A stretch of DNA of 25,076 bases, from positions 1 through 25,076 of the forward strand of contig JAGBRZ010000134.1 in NCBI GenBank assembly GCA_017632155.1, given 5' to 3'. A program made the position numbers and the translations under genes. The stretch's first letter is position 1. Each line of letters opens with the position of its first letter. Positions 8,069 to 15,661 of this stretch are shown one piece after another. The DNA is from Clostridia bacterium (GTDB lineage: Bacteria; Bacillota_A; Clostridia; Oscillospirales; CAG-272). A model generated the notes under the pieces. That model made no database searches, was not told where the DNA came from, and saw only the letters and a program-made list of their open reading frames with translations.

Positions 8069-8713
8069 TTATATAGTTTTTAATATGGGATCGGTAAAAT
8101 CCAAAACGTAATAATCCGCAAGCTCCTTCAGCTCATCCTGATGTGCTTCGTGTCTGTCATATATGCCAACGGTAGGAAAGCCGTCTGTCTTTGCCGTATT
8201 CAGAGCAAAAAGCATATCCTCAAAGACGTAAGTTTCATCTTTCGCCGTTTCAAGATGCTCCAAGGCTTTCTGATAAATGACAGGTTTATCCTTTCCAAAG
8301 CCGACCTCTGCGCAGGTGAATATCTCCGAGAAATAATGATGAACGCCAAGTCGCTCTAAGGTTTCTTCTACAAGATATCGATCCGTTACCGTAGCAACGC
8401 ACATCCGAACTCCGTTTTCTTTGAGCCAAGCGAGATATTCGGCAATTCCGGGCTTGAGAGTAACCTTTGTTCTATAAGTTTGTTCAACCATCGCGTTTAC
8501 GCCGTCCACGATTTCTTTAACAGAAAGGGAGACTCCGTAATGCTCGCGGTAATATACGGCAGCCTCCTCCAAGGTGAGCGTCATAAAGGTTTCCTTCAAA
8601 TCCTCGTGGGGTTCCTTGCCGAGCGAGCGCAGATACTCTTCTCCAATGGTATCCCAGATAAACATGGAATCAAGGAGCGTTCCGTCAAGGTCAAATATTG
8701 CGCCCTTTATCAT
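8069..8713 (-). CDS. HAD-family phosphatase, candidate thiamine monophosphate phosphatase
   Basis: 214 residues of the beta-phosphoglucomutase-like HAD branch. Motif I is FDLDGTLLDS (nucleophile Asp8, acid/base Asp10), a helical cap follows (about 15-80), motif II is the VATVT strand, motif III a Lys near GFGKDKP and motif IV the VFEDMLFAL segment. Its start overlaps the thiE stop (ATGA), so it is coupled to the enzyme that makes thiamine monophosphate. The operon encodes ThiN but not ThiL, so a phosphatase is needed between ThiE and ThiN; HAD enzymes doing this in some bacteria and in plants have been reported, as I recall. HAD membership is certain; the substrate is inferred from context. 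Confidence 0.82.
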   Translation of the reverse strand: MIKGAIFDLDGTLLDSMFIWDTIGEEYLRSLGKEPHEDLKETFMTLTLEEAAVYYREHYGVSLSVKEIVDGVNAMVEQTYRTKVTLKPGIAEYLAWLKENGVRMCVATVTDRYLVEETLERLGVHHYFSEIFTCAEVGFGKDKPVIYQKALEHLETAKDETYVFEDMLFALNTAKTDGFPTVGIYDRHEAHQDELKELADYYVLDFTDPILKTI

Positions 8714-9345
8714 ATGATTCCAAGTTCCTTTGCTCTCGCCTTAAGCTCAATCGTTGCTGTTTTCGGACTTTCTGCTTTCATAATAGCGGAAACGACACAA
8801 ATGCCTGCGATTGGAATGCCCGCGAGAACATCAATGTTGTTTTTATTCAGACCGCCGATGGCATTTACGGGAATCGGAACGGCTTTGCAAATATCTGCAA
8901 GTGTTTCGGTGGAGGTGAGAACGGTTTTTACCTTTGTGGTTGTCGGATAGATTGCGCCGACACCGAGGTAATCCGCTCCACCCTCGTATGCTTCAAGCGC
9001 CCACGGCACGGTCTTTGCGGTCGCTCCGATGATGAAGTCATCACCGAGGATTCTTCTTGCGGTTGCGATGGGCATATCCTCTTTTCCGAGATGGACGCCC
9101 TCTGCTCCTACTGCAAGAGCAACGTCGATACGGTCATCGATGATCAGCGGAACATTGTATTTTTTCGTCAGATCGTGAACCTTTTCCGCAAGGTCTATAT
9201 ACTCCATTGTGGATTTGTTTTTCTCACGGAGCTGCAAGATCGTCGCACCGCCTTCAAGTGCTTCTTCTACGCGGCGAAGGAACTCGGCTTCGTCAAATCC
9301 CGTAGAGTCGGTTATAAAATAAAGTGTTGTATCAAATTTTTTCAT
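8710..9345 (-). CDS. thiE: Thiamine phosphate synthase
   Basis: 211 residues, a TIM barrel. It joins HMP-PP and the carboxythiazole/thiazole phosphate to give thiamine monophosphate. Recognisable segments are the GGATILQLREKN strand near residues 33-44, the IIDDRIDVALAVGAEGVHLG segment, GATAKT, the pyrophosphate-binding GAIYPTTTK loop and the VNAIGGLN phosphate loop near the end. The ATG at 9345 follows AAGGAG and lies just after thiH; the next gene overlaps its stop. Confidence 0.95.
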   Translation of the reverse strand: MKKFDTTLYFITDSTGFDEAEFLRRVEEALEGGATILQLREKNKSTMEYIDLAEKVHDLTKKYNVPLIIDDRIDVALAVGAEGVHLGKEDMPIATARRILGDDFIIGATAKTVPWALEAYEGGADYLGVGAIYPTTTKVKTVLTSTETLADICKAVPIPVNAIGGLNKNNIDVLAGIPIAGICVVSAIMKAESPKTATIELKARAKELGII

Positions 9346-9354
9346 ATTCGCTCC

Positions 9355-10608
9355 TTATACATAGAGATAATCGTTCAGCACGGGCTGAAGTCCTTCTCCC
9401 TCAATATCACGATACATCTTGTCAAGGCTGCGGTTATCGTCAATTTCAAACTGCTCGTCGCCCTGAACCTCGTCACTTTCCTTGCCACTGTACTTGCTTT
9501 CGTGGTCGCCGATACCCGTAGAAACGCCTGCGGATACCTTGGTGGCGGCGATCTTTACGATGCCGTTTCGGAATTCCGCACTCTCACGGGAGGATACGGT
9601 GATTCCCACGAACGGAAGGAAGATACGATAGGCGCAAATGATCTGACAGAGCTGCTTTTCGTGAACATCGAGGGGATTGATCTTGTCATTGTTGATGATG
9701 GGACGAAGACGAGGGCAGGACAGCGACATTTCTGCGTGAGGATATTTTCTCTGCAAATAATAGACGTGCAAAGCACTTGCAAGTGCATCCTTGCGGAAAT
9801 CGGAAAGTCCGAGCAATGCCGAGAACGCAACACCGCGCATACCGCCGCGCAAGGCTCTTTCCTGTGCATCAAATCGATAAGGCCATACACGTTTGTGTCC
9901 AAGAAGGTGAAGCTGCTCGTATTTGTCGGTATCGTAGGTTTCTTGGAATACGGTTACGTAGTCCGCGCCGCATTCGTGGAGATATTTATACTCATCGGTG
10001 TTGACGGGATAGATCTCAAGACCGACCATACGGAAGTATTTTCTCGCCAGCTTGCAAGCTTCTCCAATGTATTCAACGTTGCTCTGTGCACGGCTTTCAC
10101 CGGTCAGAATCAGAATTTCCTCCATACCGCTGTCGGCAATGACCTTCATTTCCTTTTCGATCTGCTCCATAGAGAGCTTCATTCGATTGATGTGGTTATA
10201 GCAGTTGAAGCCGCAGTATACACAGTAGTTCTCGCAATAGTTTGCGATATAAAGGGGCGTAAACAGATAGACGGTATTGCCGAAATGCTTACTTGTTTCA
10301 AGCCTTGCTCTCTCTGCCATCTGTTCAAGGAACGGCTCTGCCGCAGGTGACAGAAGCGCCTTGAAATCCTCAATAGAGCAAGTAGGATGCTCTAAGGCTG
10401 CACGAACATCTCTTGCCGTATATTTGCTGTAATCATAAGAGTTCATTTGCGCCATTACTTTCGAACACACATCCGACTCAATGATCTCCATACCGGGCAG
10501 ATATTCCATGTGGTTCTTTCTGCTCGACGGATCAGACTCAATACGATGTTTTTTCGCAAGTGCTTCGGGTGACAGATGCTCCGAATCTACAAAGAATTGG
10601 TTTTCCAT
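9355..10608 (-). CDS. thiH: 2-iminoacetate synthase (tyrosine lyase)
   Basis: 417 residues. A radical SAM enzyme that cleaves tyrosine to dehydroglycine, the nitrogen and carbon donor for the thiazole in anaerobes (aerobes use ThiO instead). The cluster cysteines 125, 129 and 132 are in CENYCVYCGF, followed by the GESR and YP..TDEY segments of the ThiH/HydG group. The ATG at 10608 has AAGGAG six bases upstream; a longer frame from 10626 would overlap thiG. The N-terminus has about 50 more residues than the E. coli protein, as I judge it. Its presence instead of thiO points to an anaerobic lifestyle. Confidence 0.95.
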   Translation of the reverse strand: MENQFFVDSEHLSPEALAKKHRIESDPSSRKNHMEYLPGMEIIESDVCSKVMAQMNSYDYSKYTARDVRAALEHPTCSIEDFKALLSPAAEPFLEQMAERARLETSKHFGNTVYLFTPLYIANYCENYCVYCGFNCYNHINRMKLSMEQIEKEMKVIADSGMEEILILTGESRAQSNVEYIGEACKLARKYFRMVGLEIYPVNTDEYKYLHECGADYVTVFQETYDTDKYEQLHLLGHKRVWPYRFDAQERALRGGMRGVAFSALLGLSDFRKDALASALHVYYLQRKYPHAEMSLSCPRLRPIINNDKINPLDVHEKQLCQIICAYRIFLPFVGITVSSRESAEFRNGIVKIAATKVSAGVSTGIGDHESKYSGKESDEVQGDEQFEIDDNRSLDKMYRDIEGEGLQPVLNDYLYV

Positions 10609-10618
10609 AGTGTTCTCC

Positions 10619-11389
10619 TTAATCACGCAAGAAGCCTGTTAAGGGATCGGATGCAGATGCGCCACGGGTCAGCACTCTACCAAGTCCCGAAAGGTATGCC
10701 TTACGACCTGCTTCGATTGCCTGCTTGAACGCCGATGCCATCATAGGAAGGTCACCTGCGGTTGCAAGTGCGGTGTTCGCCATGATTGCCGCCGCACCCA
10801 TCTCCATGGCTTCGCAAGCCTGCGAAGGTCTGCCGATACCTGCATCCACGATAATGGGCAGGTCGATCTCGTCAATGAGTATCTGAATGAATTCCTTGGT
10901 TGCAAGACCTTTATTCGAGCCGATGGGAGAAGCCAAAGGCATTACACTTGCCGCACCTGCGTTCACAAGGTCACGTGCGGTGTTCAGATCGGGGTACATA
11001 TACGGCATTACCACAAATCCCTCGTTTGCGAGTATCTCGGTCGCCTTGACGGTTTCCACGTTGTCGGGAAGGAGATATTTGGAGTCGCGCATGATCTCGA
11101 TCTTTACGAAATTACCGCATCCAAGCTCACGGGCAAGGCGAGCAATGCGAACGGCTTCTTCTGCGTTTCTCGCCCCCGAGGTGTTGGGAAGAAGCGTAAT
11201 TCCTTCGGGAATGTAGTCGAGAATGTTTTCGTGTTCCTTGGTGTTGGCACGGCGTACTGCCAAGGTGATGATCTCAGCCCCTGCATCCTTTACTGCCGCC
11301 TCGATAAGCTTCATCGAATATTTGCCCGAGCCGAGAATGAAACGGGAGTTAAATTCGTGACCGCCGATGATAAGTTTGTCGTTGTTCAT
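10619..11389 (-). CDS. thiG: Thiazole synthase
   Basis: 256 residues, standard length. It condenses deoxyxylulose 5-phosphate, dehydroglycine and the ThiS thiocarboxylate into the thiazole ring. The Schiff-base lysine is Lys96 in NFVKIEIM. Phosphate-binding segments include [11 protein letters not shown] and [11 protein letters not shown]. It sits between thiF and thiH, ten bases before the thiH start, with an AGAGGAAAA site upstream of its ATG. Confidence 0.96.
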   Translation of the reverse strand: MNNDKLIIGGHEFNSRFILGSGKYSMKLIEAAVKDAGAEIITLAVRRANTKEHENILDYIPEGITLLPNTSGARNAEEAVRIARLARELGCGNFVKIEIMRDSKYLLPDNVETVKATEILANEGFVVMPYMYPDLNTARDLVNAGAASVMPLASPIGSNKGLATKEFIQILIDEIDLPIIVDAGIGRPSQACEAMEMGAAAIMANTALATAGDLPMMASAFKQAIEAGRKAYLSGLGRVLTRGASASDPLTGFLRD

Positions 11390-11407
11390 TGTGTTTTCCT
11401 CTTTTCT

Positions 11408-12043
11408 TTATACTTCAAATTGTTTCGCTAAAATACGAAGCACAGTTTGCGCCTGATGCGCCGCACAAAGTGCGACACGGGGAGCAACAAGACCGATATT
11501 CTCTGATACCTCACTCGTTTCATCCCCACAAAGATAGAACCTGCTCGTAATTCTTCTTGTCTTTATGCTGTTGGTCGTTCCCATGCCTGCCATTCCCGAC
11601 GCGGCAACAAGGTATTTGTCGGGGAGCTCGGAAAGTACGGTATTCGTGATCATTGCTTTGCATTCCGCATCATCAAAGGCTTCGCAGATAACATCGGCAT
11701 CTTTCAGAAGCGTTACGGCATTTTCTTCCGTGATACGCTCTGTGTGCATTTCAAGCTCAATATAAGGAGCGATCTCACGCAGGTTATCCGCAAGAGCTTC
11801 GGTCTTATACCTACCGATCTGGTCAGCCTTATATTGCTGACGGTGCAGATTGGTGATATCCACACGGTCAAAGTCAATCAGTATCAGCTTTCCGATACCT
11901 GCTCTTGCGAGCGCTATGGCGATATTTGAGCCAAGACCGCCAAGACCGCATACTGCAACCGTAGCCGATGCAAACGCTCTATGCAACTCCTTGCCGTGGC
12001 GTTCCGTGAGCGCCTTTATCCATTCTTCTTTTGTCGGAATCAC
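11408..12043 (-). CDS. thiF: ThiS adenylyltransferase, short clostridial form
   Basis: 211 residues of the E1/MoeB/ThiF fold. It activates the ThiS C-terminus with ATP ahead of sulfur transfer. The nucleotide-binding GLGGLGSN is at residues 33-40, and the DFDRVDITNLHRQQY segment (metal-binding Asp and Arg finger) follows. It lacks the paired CxxC zinc ligands of the longer E. coli enzyme, fitting the short second family of ThiF proteins. It begins at a GTG directly after the thiS stop, and its ribosome site is made from the thiS glycine codons. Confidence 0.93.
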   Translation of the reverse strand: MIPTKEEWIKALTERHGKELHRAFASATVAVCGLGGLGSNIAIALARAGIGKLILIDFDRVDITNLHRQQYKADQIGRYKTEALADNLREIAPYIELEMHTERITEENAVTLLKDADVICEAFDDAECKAMITNTVLSELPDKYLVAASGMAGMGTTNSIKTRRITSRFYLCGDETSEVSENIGLVAPRVALCAAHQAQTVLRILAKQFEV

Positions 12044-12238
12044 TTAGCCACCTCCCACAAAGCTGACAACCTCTACGTTATCGCCGTCCTTCAAAACCGT
12101 TTGTGCATATTGTGCTTTTGGAACGATCTCACCATTGATCTCGGTCGCAACGCGCTTCATATCATATTTGGTCGTTTCAAAATACTCAGCAAGTGTCTTA
12201 CCTGCAATATCCTTCTCTTCTCCGTTCACCTTTACCAT
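12044..12238 (-). CDS. thiS: Sulfur carrier protein
   Basis: 64 residues, a ubiquitin-like fold, starting at an ATG at 12238 behind GGAGGTGAG. The C-terminus is VSFVGGG: the last glycine is adenylated by ThiF, then carries sulfur as a thiocarboxylate to ThiG. First gene of the operon, directly after the riboswitch terminator. It ends in three glycines, while two is the family minimum. The stop TAA abuts the thiF GTG. Confidence 0.94.
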   Translation of the reverse strand: MVKVNGEEKDIAGKTLAEYFETTKYDMKRVATEINGEIVPKAQYAQTVLKDGDNVEVVSFVGGG

Positions 12239-12260
12239 TTTCTCACCTCCAAAGCAAAAC

Positions 12261-12294
12261 AAAAAACGGAAGCTACCGACTTGATAGCTTCCGT
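12261..12294 (-). terminator. Riboswitch-controlled intrinsic terminator
   Basis: A perfect 10-base stem (ACGGAAGCTA at 12266-12275 with TAGCTTCCGT at 12285-12294) and a 9-base loop is followed on the minus strand by six T. It lies between the TPP aptamer and thiS, so it is the likely expression platform: thiamine diphosphate bound, terminator forms and the operon is shut. Confidence 0.88.
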
Positions 12295-12324
12295 AAAAAT
12301 CTTTTTCTCTCCCAATGTCTTGTA

Positions 12325-12412
12325 TCAGGCATCCCTACGTTGGCATTATCCAAATCAGGTTCTCGGTCGAAGGTCACACCTTCCTCTCAGCCTGTCTACA
12401 AGCTCCCGTTTA
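12325..12412 (-). ncRNA. TPP riboswitch (THI element) aptamer
   Basis: Reading left, the conserved GGCTGAGAG box is at about 12384-12393, and the ACCTGATTTGGATAATGCC and GTAGGGA segments run from about 12360 down to 12332. These are the pyrimidine- and pyrophosphate-sensing arms of the THI element in the right order and spacing, with a variable hairpin between. It starts just downstream of a promoter and precedes thiS. Confidence 0.95.
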
Positions 12413-12427
12413 TTTAATTATGGGTAT

Positions 12428-12456
12428 ATTATACACCTGTTTTAAAAATATTGCAA
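12428..12456 (-). promoter_or_regulatory. Promoter of the thiamine operon
   Basis: On the minus strand TTGCAA (12451-12456) and TATAAT (complement of 12428-12433) are 17 bases apart, with transcription predicted to begin about 7 bases downstream, just ahead of the riboswitch. The -10 box is perfect and the -35 box has one mismatch. Confidence 0.75.
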
Positions 12457-12478
12457 TACCTTTTTTGAAAATTTCAGT

Positions 12479-13087
12479 TTAAGATTCAATATAAGGACGA
12501 ATACGAAGCGTTGCCCCGACGGATTCACAGATTGTTCTGCAAAGCTCCTGCTCTTCCTTTGAGGTAACAACGTCAACGACCGTCATAACAACATTGGGAA
12601 CGTACTTTGTGCATTCCTTTGTAAATTTCAGCATCGCATCATAAGACTCAATACCGAACTTAGGGCGAACCACCTTCAAATACTCTTCCTTATTGGTTGC
12701 ATTTAAGCTAACGGAAACCGTATCAACGAGACCTTCAAGTTTCGGCGCTGTTGATTCCTTCCAAATCAAATCGGCAAGTCCGTTGGTATTGATACGGATC
12801 TTGATATCGCTTTTTGATCTGATATACTTCGCTACCTCAAGCAAATCGTTAAGACGCTCCGTAGGCTCTCCGTATCCGCAGAAAACGATTTCGCTATACT
12901 TGGTCAGATCCCACGTATCAATGCTATCACAAACCTCTTTTACAGTAGGTTCCCTGTCGAGCCAAAGAGAATCCGATCCCTCCACGTGATCGCTGAGATG
13001 CCGCAAACAAAATGTGCAAGCACAGGGACAGCGATTTGTCATATTTACGTAAATACCGTTATATACGGGATAAGTAATTGTCATCAT
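12479..13087 (-). CDS. Small radical SAM protein (TatD-associated type)
   Basis: 202 residues, short for the superfamily. The SAM/4Fe-4S cysteines are 20, 24 and 27 in NRCPCACTFC, near the very N-terminus, followed by CGYGEPTER (the GE motif) and RINTNGLAD strands. It resembles the compact family usually linked to TatD nucleases and to a small ECF-type membrane protein; no TatD gene is in the window. The substrate is unknown. Its start overlaps the stop of the S-component gene (ATGA) and an GGAGGTGG site precedes it. It is last in a B6-salvage operon. Confidence 0.82.
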   Translation of the reverse strand: MMTITYPVYNGIYVNMTNRCPCACTFCLRHLSDHVEGSDSLWLDREPTVKEVCDSIDTWDLTKYSEIVFCGYGEPTERLNDLLEVAKYIRSKSDIKIRINTNGLADLIWKESTAPKLEGLVDTVSVSLNATNKEEYLKVVRPKFGIESYDAMLKFTKECTKYVPNVVMTVVDVVTSKEEQELCRTICESVGATLRIRPYIES

Positions 13088-13596
13088 AACGAGCCACCTC
13101 CGTTTAATTTTGATCTGACGTTTAATCTATCCATTGCGATACCGCCGATGATAAAGAGTGCAGTGCTTAATGCAGACTGTGTTATGTATCCGGGAATTCC
13201 CGCAAGAGGCGCAACGAAATTGCCGGTTATCATCGCTTCATACAGATAATATCCTCCGATACAGAAAGCCCAAGCAGGAATCAACGCGAGGATGTTACGC
13301 AAGCAGATTATATTTTTGCTCTTTCTCGAAAACACAAGGACCGCAGCCGTTTTGATAATGACCGAGCCGGGCGCCCAGATTGCAAAGCCGGTCAAGCAAT
13401 CGGCAAGAAGTGCTCCTGCAGCTCCTACGAACATAGCATAAGGCAGAGGAAGCAAGCAGGCGGCAAGATAGATAAAGCCGTCGCCAACGTGGGTATAACC
13501 CGTGTGGCTTGGGATATGAAGATAAGCGGTAAAAACAAATACGATTGCCGTAAATATGCCGGCAAAGCACATTAGTCTGATTTTATTGTTTTTCAT
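13084..13596 (-). CDS. ECF transporter S-component-like membrane protein
   Basis: 170 residues with about five or six membrane segments. The HVGDGFIYLAACLLP segment and the AGALLADCLTGFAIWAP segment match the layout of ECF (energy-coupling factor) substrate-binding subunits. The ligand is not readable from sequence. Because pyridoxal kinase lies upstream in the same operon and a MocR/PdxR-type regulator is divergent, a B6 vitamer is the best guess. It would need the shared EcfA/EcfT module, which is not in the window. It is coupled to the radical SAM gene by a 4-base overlap. Confidence 0.78.
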   Translation of the reverse strand: MKNNKIRLMCFAGIFTAIVFVFTAYLHIPSHTGYTHVGDGFIYLAACLLPLPYAMFVGAAGALLADCLTGFAIWAPGSVIIKTAAVLVFSRKSKNIICLRNILALIPAWAFCIGGYYLYEAMITGNFVAPLAGIPGYITQSALSTALFIIGGIAMDRLNVRSKLNGGGSL

Positions 13597-13607
13597 AATT
13601 CCCCCAA

Positions 13608-14432
13608 TTAGATCTCCGTTAAGAATTCTTCAAAGCAAATGCCATCCGTCTTCGGCAAATCAAGCTCCACCGTGCGACGCAAAACCTTTGCAATGAAAGA
13701 GGACGCATGGCGTATCGAATCGCCGAATTCCTTTCCCTTTACCGCATCAGCAGCGATAATGGAGGAAAATACGTCTCCCGTACCGGAGCGGAACGGTCCG
13801 ACCTTATGTTCCATAATAACTTCGGCATTTTTTCCTTTTTCAAAAACAAAGTTTTCAAGACTGTCGCCACGCTCAAGACCGGATATGACGACCTTCTTTG
13901 GTCCCATATCTGCAAGCTTACTGCACAGCACAAAGAGCGCGTCTTCATCCATATCCGGATGGTACTCGGTCCCGGTAAGAATACAAGCCTCCGTCAGATT
14001 CGGCGTTAATATATCGGCATACGGAACAAGAGAGTTCATTTGCTCTGCCAAATTGGGTGAATAGGTGGGGTAAAGTTTGCCGTAGTCCCCCATAACCGGA
14101 TCGATGACTGTTATATTATTTTCTGTCTTGAACAGCTCTAAAAAGCGTTTTACAATTCCGATCTGCTCGGGAGATCCGAGGAATCCCGTAAGAATCCCCT
14201 CAAATTGAAGATCAAGCTTTTTCCATTCATCCATATAGAGATTCATATGCTCCGTATAGTCGGTATAATAAAAGCTTTCAAATCCGGTATGATTGGAAAA
14301 AATCGACGTCGGCAACGGACAGCACTGTATCTTCATTGCAGAAATAATCGGCAAAGACGCCGCAATAGAGCAACGTCCGAAGCCACAGAAATCATTGATC
14401 ACAGCAATCTTTTTTTGATGATTATGAGACAT
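13608..14432 (-). CDS. Pyridoxal/pyridoxamine kinase (PdxY/PdxK type)
   Basis: 274 residues of the ribokinase superfamily. It phosphorylates pyridoxal and related B6 vitamers in salvage. Signature stretches are VINDFCGFGRCS at the N-terminus, TGFLGS near residue 80, VIDPVMGD, LTPNLTEACILTG and the anion-hole FRSGTGDVF near the C-terminus. The ATG at 14432 (AAGGAG ten bases upstream) is preferred to one at 14453, which lies before the ribosome site. First gene of the leftward operon with the S-component and radical SAM genes. Confidence 0.9.
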   Translation of the reverse strand: MSHNHQKKIAVINDFCGFGRCSIAASLPIISAMKIQCCPLPTSIFSNHTGFESFYYTDYTEHMNLYMDEWKKLDLQFEGILTGFLGSPEQIGIVKRFLELFKTENNITVIDPVMGDYGKLYPTYSPNLAEQMNSLVPYADILTPNLTEACILTGTEYHPDMDEDALFVLCSKLADMGPKKVVISGLERGDSLENFVFEKGKNAEVIMEHKVGPFRSGTGDVFSSIIAADAVKGKEFGDSIRHASSFIAKVLRRTVELDLPKTDGICFEEFLTEI

Positions 14433-14525
14433 CTGACCATTACTCCTTGACATTTTGATGCTATTATTATATAATATCTCTGTACATATTAAAATAGTCA
14501 GTTTAGGAGAATTTTATATATACAG
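14433..14525. promoter_or_regulatory. Shared intergenic region of the B6 salvage genes
   Basis: A 93-base AT-rich gap between the divergent kinase and MocR-type genes. A TATAAT on each strand is possible in the TATTATATAATA stretch near 14465-14476, but no good -35 box fits. The MocR gene's AGGAG lies about 15 bases from its ATG, longer than usual. It is the expected site of PdxR-type binding; I cannot define the operator. Confidence 0.4.
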
Positions 14526-15617
14526 ATGAAGTACGTAATCGATAAAGAAAAACGTCCGGTCTATCTCCAGCTATATAACCAGATACGTGAGGATATCGTA
14601 AACGACATCCTGCGTTTTGACAGCAAGCTTCCCTCTATCCGCGCTCTTGCCGAGGAGCTTGGAATAAGCACAGTAACGGTTGAGCATGCCTATGCCCTGC
14701 TCTCTGACGAAGGCTACGTAGAGTCAAGAGAGCGGAGCGGATACTTGGTAAGCTTCCGTAAGGCAGATGGCTTTGCATCAACCGCCAAGACAACTCACAA
14801 ATATCACCCTGCAACCGAAACAAAACATGCCTATCCGGATTTTCCTCTCTCTGTTTTAAGCAAAACAATGCGTAAGGTTTTGACGGAGCACGGTGATCTG
14901 TTGCTTGAAAAGTCGCCTAACTACGGTTGCACTGAGTTAAGAGAGGCAATCAAACAATACCTTGCACGTAACAGAGGTATTTCGGTTGATAGCGAGCAGA
15001 TCATTATCGGCTCAGGCTCCGAATACCTGTATGAACACATCATCATGATGCTCGGAAGATCTCATACCTACGGGATTGAGTCCCCTTCCTATAAAAAGAT
15101 TGAGGAGATTTACCACGCATCCGAGGTGGGCTATGAATTGCTTCCTCTGTCGCACGACGGTATTGACAGTGTCTCACTCTCAAAGACGACCGCAAGTGTC
15201 ATTCACACCACACCGTACAGAAGCTTCCCTACGGGTGTTAGCGCAACAGCCTCAAAGCTTCACGAATACGTTCGATGGGCAAATCAGAAAAACCGATATA
15301 TCATTGAGGATGACTTTGAATCGGAGTTCTCGGTTTCTACCAAGCCGACGGACACGCTGTTTGCCCTCTCGAAAAACGATAACGTCATATATCTGAATAC
15401 CTTTTCCAAAACGATCTCTCCCTCTCTTCGTATCGGATACATGGTGCTTCCCAAACATCTTGTCAAAACGTATGAAGAAAAGCTCGGCTTCTATTCTTGC
15501 ACGGTTCCAACCTTTATGCAGTACGTTCTTACCGAGCTGATCGATAATGGTGACTTTGAAAGGCATATCAACCGTGTCAGAAGAACGATGAGAAAGAAGT
15601 TATCTATCACAATATAA
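14526..15617 (+). CDS. MocR/PdxR-type GntR regulator, C-terminally truncated
   Basis: 363 residues. The GntR winged helix is at about 1-75 (YLQLYNQIREDI, LPSIRALAEELGISTVTVEHAY), joined to an aminotransferase-like domain that binds pyridoxal phosphate. The PLP lysine is Lys295 in NTFSKTISPSLRIGYM. Family members are usually about 450-480 residues, so the small C-terminal lobe (about 100 residues) is missing: the frame stops after RRTMRKKLSITI and a terminator follows three bases later. No continuing frame is visible downstream, so this is a deletion, not a simple frameshift. It is divergent from pyridoxal kinase, which fits PdxR-type control by PLP. Whether it still works is uncertain. Confidence 0.85.
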   Translation: MKYVIDKEKRPVYLQLYNQIREDIVNDILRFDSKLPSIRALAEELGISTVTVEHAYALLSDEGYVESRERSGYLVSFRKADGFASTAKTTHKYHPATETKHAYPDFPLSVLSKTMRKVLTEHGDLLLEKSPNYGCTELREAIKQYLARNRGISVDSEQIIIGSGSEYLYEHIIMMLGRSHTYGIESPSYKKIEEIYHASEVGYELLPLSHDGIDSVSLSKTTASVIHTTPYRSFPTGVSATASKLHEYVRWANQKNRYIIEDDFESEFSVSTKPTDTLFALSKNDNVIYLNTFSKTISPSLRIGYMVLPKHLVKTYEEKLGFYSCTVPTFMQYVLTELIDNGDFERHINRVRRTMRKKLSITI

Positions 15618-15619
15618 GT

Positions 15620-15654
15620 AAAGCTCTCGCTCCAATTAAGGAACGAGAGCTTTT
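15620..15654. terminator. Hairpin terminator between convergent genes
   Basis: AAAGCTCTCG (15620-15629) pairs with CGAGAGCTTT (15644-15653), with further pairs near a short loop. TTTT follows on the plus strand, and AAAG on the other side gives a short T stretch leftward. It serves the MocR gene and the convergent anti-sigma-like gene. Confidence 0.75.
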
Positions 15655-15661
15655 CATTTAG

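Noticed and set aside
8698..10350. A 550-codon rightward open frame
   Set aside because: It is antisense to thiE and thiH, whose motifs are clear, and has no ribosome site or known domain.
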